The position numbers were made by a program, and so were the translations under genes. 25,769 bases of DNA from CAYGZM01 sp964354365. GTDB lineage: Bacteria; Planctomycetota; Phycisphaerae; Sedimentisphaerales; Anaerobacaceae. Positions 1-5,632 of the stretch are shown piece by piece. Every line of letters starts with the position of its first letter. The stretch's first letter is position 1. Under the pieces are notes generated by a model, which ran no database searches, was not told the DNA's origin, and worked only from the letters and a program-made list of their open reading frames with translations. The stretch spans positions 1 through 25,769 of the forward strand of contig CAYGZM010000048.1 of assembly GCA_964354365.1 (NCBI GenBank), written 5' to 3'.

Positions 1-263
1 GGTCTTGAGTTCTTCAGGCATATTGCGGGACAGGGCATCACACATCTGGATGGGCCGACCGAGCTGTGAGGCTCGCTGCTTTAGCACGGCAACCAGGTTC
101 TCGCCGGCATGGCGGTGGCCTGTGAAGAACAGCGCGATCCGGTAGTCATCGAGGACCGAGACGATGCCCGATGTGAACACGCCCGTGCGGTCTTGGACTT
201 GTGCCGCATCCGAGTCTGCCGGCTCCTGGCGTGGCTTAGCCAGATTCAGAACCTTCATCGTCG
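1..263 (-). pseudogene. tnpC: IS66-family transposase TnpC, 3' exon (runs off left edge)
   Basis: Minus-strand reading from 263 down to 1 gives TTMKVLNLAKPRQEP, then RTGVFTSGIVSVLDDYRIAL, FFTGHRHAGENL and PIQMCDALSRN. These are core blocks of the IS66 transposase catalytic domain, and the D of CDALSRN is the usual second acidic residue. The protein continues outside the window, so the last catalytic residue is not seen. This segment is the continuation of the piece at 2267-3008. When the group II intron between them is removed, the codons join exactly (one base from the left-hand codon plus two from here) and recreate HNDDTTMKVL. In the unspliced DNA the gene is interrupted, but if the intron splices the transposase mRNA would be whole. 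It is marked pseudogene only because the DNA reading frame is broken. Confidence 0.85.
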
Positions 264-380
264 GTAGGGTCGAGGACTGGCGCGGTGACTTTAGGTCCGG
301 CCTATCTGTTGCTCCCTGTTTCCTCGCGGGAGTGCCTCACGAGCCTGACCATAATCCCGTTTCCAGTCCCCGCCGCATCA

Positions 381-411
381 AACGCAGCGTGCAGATTTCC
401 CGCACTGCGCT
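381..411 (-). ncRNA. Group II intron domain V hairpin
   Basis: In RNA sense the element starts with the catalytic triad AGC. The lower stem AGCGCAG pairs with CTGCGTT (with one G-U pair). A two-base CG bulge on the 3' side and a short upper stem TGC/GCA follow, and the tip contains GAAA. Size, triad, bulge and loop all fit the domain V consensus known for group II introns. It lies between the maturase stop and the intron 3' end, where domain V belongs. This is a fold done by eye. Confidence 0.75.
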
Positions 412-442
412 TTCCTGTCTGCTTCATGTCAAAGTCTATGGC

Positions 443-1750
443 CTATCGGACTGGTTGGGCTTTCTGTGGTGGGGTGTAATAACGAACCAGATACTCATCG
501 AAGAGTCCCAATTTGTCATACACCCACGACATACTCCACTTGTACCAGCCCAAGCCTCGTCGTTTCCGGGCTCGCATGATGTGCCGACGTACCTTCCTCT
601 CCACCCAGCGTCGAACGTAAGCGAAACAGTAACTTGAATTGCCGATCCTGAAGTACTGAACCCAGCCGCGCAGTATCGGGTTGATGATCTCTATCACCCT
701 GGGCAGCGGTTGAGACCGATGGCTTCGAAAGACTTCCTTGAGACTCTGCAAGAGGGCCGTTCGCTTCTTGAGCTTGGGCGTCAAGTGTGGACGCCAACGT
801 CCCCGTAAGCTTCGTACCCGTCGGAAGTTAAAGCCAAGAAAGCCGAAGCTTTCATCTTTCGTTAGATCGACTATTTGACTCTTCTCTTCGTTCACGTCCA
901 AGTCGAGTGTTGCCAGTTCCTCGCGAAGCCGCCGGTTGGCCGCCTCCAGCAACCATCGCCATCGCGGATGGCCATCGATCAGGATCACCAGGTCATCAGC
1001 AAAGCGGGCGTATTCAATATGCGTCCACTGAGCGCTGCGGGTGACCTCTTTGGCCCTTTCCAGCATCCGATCTACTTGATCCAGATACAGATTACTGAGA
1101 AGAGGTGAGATCACACCGCCCTGGGGCACCCCTCTCTGGCCCGAAGCCTTCAGAATCTGTCGGAGCAGACATAAGATGTCATCATCATCCACTCTCGCGG
1201 CTACTTTCTGGAGCAGGATATCATGCCTGACTCGGTCGAAGTAGGATCGCAAGTCAATGTCAATGACCAGAGTCTTGCCCTGAGCGATTCCTTCAGCTAC
1301 CTGATGGACTGCCTCATGGGCGGTTCGCTGAGGCCGGTATCCATAGGACCCCGGTTGGAACTGAGCTTCGAAGATCGGTTCCAGGATGAGCTTTAACGCA
1401 CCCTGTACCACACGGTCGCGAATGGACGGGATCGAGAGCATCCGAACCTTGCCCCCCTCTTTCGGAATCTCCTTCTTCCGCACCCGCATTGGGCAGTACG
1501 TCCGCGAGATGAGTTCCTCTCGGATCTGTTGTAAAAAGGTTTCCGTTCCTTGAGCCTCTACGTCCTCGAACGTTACCCCGTCAATCCCTGGGGCACCGTT
1601 ATTCTTCCGAGCCATGACATAGGCTTCTTGGAGCGTTTCCATTTTACACACGTGAACGTACAGTCCCCAGAAACGCCAAGACGGTTCAGCTTTCGCCTTG
1701 ACGTATATCCTCCGCCTCAGGTCTTGCAGATTGACAGGCGCTTTTATCAT
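443..1750 (-). CDS. ltrA: Group II intron reverse transcriptase/maturase
   Basis: A 435-residue intron-encoded protein that would promote splicing of its host intron and reverse transcribe it during homing. Reverse transcriptase blocks are visible: KNNGAPGIDGVTF at about 49-61, the first catalytic Asp in VIDIDLRSYFDRV at about 162-174, GVPQGGVISPLLSNLYL at about 207-223, and FADD at 250-253 (the YADD box, with F in place of Y). The maturase X domain follows at roughly 315-400 (HLTPKLKKR, GWVQYFRIGNS, WVERKVRRHIMRARKRRGLG). No HNH endonuclease domain follows it, so this is an endonuclease-minus type. The frame is open 219 bases further upstream. I chose the ATG at 1750 because an AAGGAAGG ribosome-binding site precedes it and homologues begin near this point. 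It looks intact. Confidence 0.9.
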   Translation of the reverse strand: MIKAPVNLQDLRRRIYVKAKAEPSWRFWGLYVHVCKMETLQEAYVMARKNNGAPGIDGVTFEDVEAQGTETFLQQIREELISRTYCPMRVRKKEIPKEGGKVRMLSIPSIRDRVVQGALKLILEPIFEAQFQPGSYGYRPQRTAHEAVHQVAEGIAQGKTLVIDIDLRSYFDRVRHDILLQKVAARVDDDDILCLLRQILKASGQRGVPQGGVISPLLSNLYLDQVDRMLERAKEVTRSAQWTHIEYARFADDLVILIDGHPRWRWLLEAANRRLREELATLDLDVNEEKSQIVDLTKDESFGFLGFNFRRVRSLRGRWRPHLTPKLKKRTALLQSLKEVFRSHRSQPLPRVIEIINPILRGWVQYFRIGNSSYCFAYVRRWVERKVRRHIMRARKRRGLGWYKWSMSWVYDKLGLFDEYLVRYYTPPQKAQPVR

Positions 1751-2266
1751 ATCGCTTCTGCCTTCCTTTCTTGTTGGAGGAACCACAAAACAGCAGGGCC
1801 CCTTCGCTCCACGGGCATTACCCCGTTTCTTCGCTACCACGGACCCATCCTTCACCCTCTCACCTGCGGCTGATTTCCCGGGTGCTCCGGTTATACAGCA
1901 CGCCTTCTTCCGCCGATTTCTCCGCGGGGCGAGGAGGGCTTCCCCAGTTGCTTCGCGCATCCTTGTCACCGTGCTGTCGCTACCACCCCGCCGGAGCGAC
2001 TCGCCGCGTCAGTCAGTCTGCGACGAGCCGTGCTGCCTTCGCCTGACGACAGCGGACTCGGCCTCCGGGGCTGATAATTTCGGGGCCACCTATGCGTTCA
2101 CTCTCGTTACGGCCCGGTGACTTGCTCACCATCCATCTGATGGCTTTCGTCGATGGGCTTCAGATCATTCGGTTTCCCTCCTGTCTGCCATCCAAGCTAC
2201 AGGTTTCTGACTTTTGACCTGGCGGGACTGTCTCCCGCTGGACGCGCCAGCCTTCGCTGGTCGCAC

Positions 2267-3008
2267 TATCATCGTTGTGAAGCACCTGGCCCTGTGCCGC
2301 CTGCCGAATCATCTCCTTGAAGACCGGTTCGATCCTATCGGCACTGTCCCGGACGATCTCCCACTGTGTGGCGGCCGGCAAGGGGATACCCAGACTCCCC
2401 TCCAGCCTCTCGAGACGATTGAATGGAAGCCCGCTTCCATACTTCAGCAGTGCAATCATGCTCGCCGATTCGGCATCATACTTGTCCGACCCTACACCAG
2501 GCGGCGTCTGGGCCGTGAATATCTCCCCGCACAGGTTGCACCGCAGCTTCTGCAATTCATACACGGTAGCCCCGAGGGGCGCCTGGCCCCGGACCCGCAC
2601 AAGGTGGCCCGGCTCCACGCTCTGGTACACCGTACCCCTTTTGCAGTTCGGGCAGGCATCCCCGGGCTTGAGCGACTCGTGCGGCACGCGAATCTTCTCG
2701 GCGCCAATGTATTCTTCGGCGCCGTTACGGCCATGCCCTTTGGCCTTTTGCCGGGGCTCTGTTTCTTTCCCATCCCCAACGCCATCACCGGGCTTACCTT
2801 CCTTGCCGGCCTCGTCCAAAATCCACTCCATTACCTTGCGTGTCGTTTCCGTGGCGGCCCCAAACAGCAGTTGCTTGAGACGCTGGACCGATACCCGCTT
2901 CTTCTCCAGTTCCTGCGTCAGAAACACCAGCGTCTCCATCGCAGCGTGGAGCTTGTCGTATTCCTCTTCACTCAACGCGGTCTTCGCACGCGCCAGAATC
3001 GCCTCCAA
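2267..3008 (-). pseudogene. tnpC: IS66-family transposase TnpC, 5' exon
   Basis: The N-terminal 247 codons of the IS66 transposase. Seen features are an N-terminal helical/leucine-rich region with KQLLFGAATETTRKV (about 45-59), a charged linker, a zinc-binding segment with C119-x2-C122 and C157-x2-C160, then NRLERLEGSLGIPLPAATQW (about 197-216) and LHNDD, where the first catalytic Asp lies. The reading frame then enters the group II intron at 2266 and becomes meaningless (the open frame reaches 2160 only by chance). The start is uncertain. TTG at 3008 is the only usual start codon I find in this frame, while the frame stays open upstream for about 50 further codons through a MITE-like repeat. 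The true start may have been displaced by that insertion. Confidence 0.85.
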
Positions 3009-3090
3009 TTCGCTGATCTGCAGGTCAATCAGCTCGGGGCCGCCTGGCCCGGTTGGCCTACCTCGTGGCTGGCTAAACTTGCCGCTATGT

Positions 3091-3365
3091 CTTAGTACTA
3101 CAACGCTACTTGGATTTTGCCGGCAAGCATAATCTCTTGTTGCATAAGCAGTTACGATAGGACTGTCGAATATAAACGATCAAATCGGCTTTAAGGGCAC
3201 TTTGGCGAATCCGAATCTGCGTTTTGCGCTTTACCGGCTACCAGCAGAACAAGCCTGCGGGGGCCGGGGCTGGCCTTCTGCCTGCTGGCAGCCTGAAGGC
3301 GATAAACGCGATTCTTGGGCACATAGACCCGATATTTGCGGCGTAAGTAGCGTTGTAGTATTAGG
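3091..3365. mobile_element. MITE-like element with 21-bp terminal inverted repeats
   Basis: The left arm (3091-3111) and the reverse complement of the right arm (3345-3365) match at 19 of 21 positions and share the core ACTACAACGCTACTT. The 275-bp interval has no convincing gene. It lies between IS66 tnpB and tnpC, where IS66 elements normally have little spacing, so it looks like a later insertion. I see no clear target duplication. It could alternatively be the remains of a larger IS whose transposase is lost. Confidence 0.5.
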
Positions 3366-3508
3366 ATTCTTCGCAAATGGCCCATCGTTACCCACACAGC
3401 ACATCACAAAACCGTCGTGAGAACCGACAGATACATTATCGGACAAAGACAGGCTTTTACTTCAGATATCCACGATAGACTGAAGGCTTAAGAGCAAGTT
3501 CCTTCTTC

Positions 3509-3871
3509 TCACTGCCCCATATCCACCCGACGCCAGGGCCGAACGCCTTTGGCCGCCGCCGGGTCGCCGCCTGAGAGCAAGACCGTCAGCTGGTGCGCCT
3601 CCAGAGACTTGGTCGCAGCCGAGACGCTCTGCGGCCACCATGGGAATCTGCCCTTCGAGAGCCGCTTCTGGCACAGCCAGAACCCCTGACCATCATAGAC
3701 AAGGACCTTGACCGCCTTGCGGCTCTTGTTGCAGAAGACGAAGACAGACCCGCTGAAAGGATCGCCGCCAAGCGCCACACGGCACAGGCATGCCAGCCCG
3801 TCGATGCCCTTGCGAAAATCAACAGGTTCGACCGCCACCCGGATTCGCATCTGAGGCGTGACCTGGATCAT
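3509..3871 (-). CDS. tnpB: IS66-family accessory protein TnpB
   Basis: A 120-residue protein with the IS66 Orf2 signature: VDFRKGIDGLACLCRVALGG (about 17-36), DPFSGSVFVFCNKSRKAVKV (about 37-56) and LVYDGQGFWLCQKRLSKGRF (about 57-76). IS66 elements need this small protein for efficient transposition, but its biochemical role is not well defined. The ATG at 3871 overlaps the tnpA stop in an ATGA arrangement, typical of translational coupling, which decides the start over the longer open frame reaching 3982. The end of the protein (PWRRVDMGQ) looks somewhat shortened against the family but no frameshift is evident. Confidence 0.88.
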   Translation of the reverse strand: MIQVTPQMRIRVAVEPVDFRKGIDGLACLCRVALGGDPFSGSVFVFCNKSRKAVKVLVYDGQGFWLCQKRLSKGRFPWWPQSVSAATKSLEAHQLTVLLSGGDPAAAKGVRPWRRVDMGQ

Positions 3872-4278
3872 GCCCGGCCGCCCCGGAACACGCCGGCTAA
3901 TGAGGCCAGCTCTGATAGCCCGGCGCCTTTGATGTGCATCCGCAGTGTCGAGCCACCGCCATCGGCCCACTCGATTGTACACTCAATGATACCGGGCGTT
4001 ATCACGCCGGGCAGAAGCTCGATGAAGTCAGGCTCGACCCTTGCAGGGATCGCTTGGTCGGTAGTCATCTGATCCAGGTGCTTCTTGAGTGAGTAATAAT
4101 TCAAGCCCAAGGCGCGGGAGGTCTTGTTGAGCCCGTGCTCACCGGCCAGAGCTACGGCATCACGCCAGAGTTCTTGAGGCAGTCGGGTGTGTTTGCGGTG
4201 CCCGCTGCGCCACTGGTCGAACTGGCGACGCGCTGTGGACAGGACGCGGGGAAGTGTTGCTTGTTGTCTGGTGCTCAT
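3868..4278 (-). CDS. tnpA: IS66-family accessory protein TnpA
   Basis: A 136-residue IS66 Orf1 protein. The N-terminal part has a helix-turn-helix-like pattern (LPQELWRDAVALAGEHGLNK then TSRALGLNYYSLKKHL, about 33-70), as in the family, which is thought to help bind the element ends. The C-terminal half (FIELLP and IECTIEWADGGGSTLRMHI) matches the usual FVEL...CVLELEGPDGARLRI pattern. I placed the start at 4278 (MSTRQQATLP) because CGGAGAA lies just upstream and the extra 18 upstream codons are not family-like. It overlaps tnpB by four bases and is the first gene of the tnpABC operon. Confidence 0.85.
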   Translation of the reverse strand: MSTRQQATLPRVLSTARRQFDQWRSGHRKHTRLPQELWRDAVALAGEHGLNKTSRALGLNYYSLKKHLDQMTTDQAIPARVEPDFIELLPGVITPGIIECTIEWADGGGSTLRMHIKGAGLSELASLAGVFRGGRA

Positions 4279-4425
4279 CAGTCGGTTCTCCGGAAAATCG
4301 GTTTCGCCGGCCCGCCCGACGACCCGTTCCATGAGCCGCCGATCAAGCGGAACTTGCCGGCCACAACTGACGATACCAGCGAGAATGAATCATTTCATGC
4401 ACCCTTGCCGAAAGGACACGTAACA

Positions 4426-4444
4426 GTACAACTCCCCGTTGTAC
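4426..4444. promoter_or_regulatory. Short perfect hairpin upstream of IS66 tnpA
   Basis: GTACAAC and GTTGTAC form a perfect 7-bp stem with a 5-base loop. It lies about 150 bases upstream of tnpA, in the 4279-4502 leader that has no gene of its own. It could be a transposase-binding site or a leader hairpin. The exact IS66 terminus is not identifiable by eye but should lie between here and 4507. Confidence 0.4.
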
Positions 4445-4502
4445 CTATGCCTTTTTCGAGTTTCTCTCCTCGCTTGGGGCCCCCAACAGCTCCTTCCAGA
4501 AA

Positions 4503-5190
4503 TCAATGCGTAACCCCGCTGATCCGGATAAACTCCTTGAAGTCTTTGGAGATAAACTGCGGGCCGTTGTCCGAGATGATCCGCGGCTGGGCCTGAGGGA
4601 ATTTCTCCCTGGCTCGCTGAAGGATGATTTCCACCTCCGCCTCGGTCATCGACTCGCGGATGTCCCAGTGCACGATGTACCGGCTGAAGCCATCCAGGAT
4701 GCTGCACAGATAGTAAAACGTGCCGCTGATGTTCAGATACGAGATGTCGATATGCCAGTGTTCATGCGGTTTTAGAGGCTGCTCGAAGCCATCCCCTTTT
4801 TTCGATGGCTTGCCAGCAAAGCGGTTGAGCAGACCGGCGTTGGACAGGACCCGATAGGTGCTGGTTGGACTGACCGCGACGATGTCGGCATCCATCATCA
4901 TGTAGGTCAGCCGCCGATAGCCGTCCAGAGGATGAGCGTGCCAGTAGGCGAGGATGGCCTGCTTTTCGGCGTCGGTCAGCCAGAAATCCCGCGGGATCCA
5001 GGCATTGTGCTCGTTGACTTTGCCGTAGCGAAACTGCCAGTCATACCATTTGCTGCGGGATATACCGATCCAGTTCACCAGGGTCCCCGTTCCAATCTCG
5101 GTTCTGTCAGACCATTGCCGCACATAATCCACCACCTCATCGCGAATATCCGGTTCGGCCCAGCCATCGGTCAGTCCTCGCCAAGACTTT
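4503..5190 (-). pseudogene. IS3-family transposase OrfB, C-terminally truncated
   Basis: An integrase-core (rve) transposase of the IS3/IS150 type. The helical region WIPRDFWLTDAEKQAILAYW and PLDGYRRLTYMM (the usual GYRR box) are followed by HWHIDISYLNISGTFYYLCS (first catalytic D), LDGFSRYIVHW and IISDNGPQFISKDFKEFIR (second catalytic D). The frame ends right after ISGVTH, where family members continue with RTSPYYPQSNGK and the catalytic Glu. Those residues are absent, so the protein is inactive as it stands. The break coincides with the start of IS66-related DNA, which points to disruption by IS66. No dedicated start is needed: the frame is entered from orfA by -1 slippage at 5188-5195. A GTG at 5135 is also available. 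Confidence 0.85.
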
Positions 5191-5479
5191 TTTTTAACGC
5201 CACATGCGAGGCCATGATCTCAGCGATCACCTCGTCCTTTTGGCCCAGTTTCTTCTTGAGCTGCTTGACCTGATTTTCGAGCTCAAACGTCTTGGACGCT
5301 TTGGGGGGATCAAAGGCTGTCGCCCCGTTTTCAAAAAAGGTCTTCTGCCACTGGTAAAACTGGGTGGGAGCGATGCCGTGTTGCTGGCATACCTCCGACA
5401 ACGGCTTACCCTCCAGCAGGTGCTCCCGAAGGATCTTTACCTTTTCTATCCCCTCAAATCGTCTGCGTTCCTTGCCCAT
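5171..5479 (-). CDS. IS3-family transposase OrfA
   Basis: A 102-residue protein with an N-terminal helix-turn-helix (KVKILREHLLEGKPLSEVCQ then QHGIAPTQFYQWQKTFFENG, about 14-53). A leucine-zipper-like coiled coil follows (FELENQVKQLKKKLGQKDEV, about 65-84), with the usual IAEIMASHVALKKS ending. It binds the element ends and, by frameshifting, becomes the N-terminus of the OrfAB transposase. The start at 5479 has AAAGGGAT upstream. It is intact, but its partner orfB is truncated. Confidence 0.9.
   Translation of the reverse strand: MGKERRRFEGIEKVKILREHLLEGKPLSEVCQQHGIAPTQFYQWQKTFFENGATAFDPPKASKTFELENQVKQLKKKLGQKDEVIAEIMASHVALKKSLGED
5188..5195 (-). promoter_or_regulatory. Programmed -1 frameshift site of IS3 element
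   Basis: A run of eight A residues (minus strand) lies near the end of orfA, in codons TTA AAA AAA AGT. The orfB frame is -1 relative to orfA, and shifting here gives one continuous OrfAB protein (LKK then SWRGLTDGWAEPD). An A-rich slippery heptamer at this place is the known IS3-family mechanism. Confidence 0.75.
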
Positions 5480-5511
5480 GACAAATCCCTTTCATTGGTG
5501 TCCACATAAGA

Positions 5512-5536
5512 GTAACGATTTTGAAGGATTTGTCCA
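5512..5536 (-). repeat. Probable IS3-element terminal repeat (upstream end)
   Basis: On the minus strand the sequence starts TGGACAAATCCTTCAAAATC, with the TGGACA beginning common to IS150-group IS3 elements. It lies about 35 bases upstream of orfA, where the left terminal repeat belongs. The partner repeat should be beyond the truncation and is not in this window. The rest of 5480-5632 shows nothing recognisable. Confidence 0.5.
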
Positions 5537-5632
5537 TTTCCGTCTGAAGCATTACAGTGATAGATCGAGGCGGGAAAGGGACTGCGCCAAAGGCTTTTGT
5601 TTTGTTTTCATGTTTGTTAGGCAGGTTGAATT

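Larger units (their letters stand above)
264..2266 (-). mobile_element. Group II intron inserted in IS66 tnpC
   Basis: The minus-strand 5' end begins GTGCGACCAGC at 2266, matching the GUGYG start of group II introns. The 3' end is CCCTAC at 264, an AY end, with an A seven bases from the end that fits the domain VI branch point. About 115 bases upstream of the 3' end lies a domain V hairpin. An intron-encoded reverse transcriptase/maturase occupies the domain IV position. The boundaries are supported independently because joining 2267 to 263 restores an uninterrupted IS66 transposase frame. The intron lies in the sense orientation relative to tnpC, as splicing requires. A tentative EBS1 (5'-TATCA on the minus strand, complement at 2072-2076) could pair with the last five exon bases TGATA. 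Length is 2003 bp. Confidence 0.9.

Noticed and set aside
443..1750. Reverse transcriptase as part of a diversity-generating retroelement acting on the paralogue array
   Set aside because: The protein has a maturase X domain and sits inside a clear group II intron with domain V. The differences between paralogues are not A-specific and no template repeat was seen.
2317..3132. Long plus-strand open frame of 271 codons opposite IS66 tnpC
   Set aside because: It lies antisense to well-supported transposase coding sequence, is rich in Ser/Pro/Arg as shadow frames are, and shows no family motif.
3191..3446. Small open frames crossing the MITE-like element on both strands
   Set aside because: They read through inverted-repeat arms, have no ribosome-binding site and no recognisable motif.
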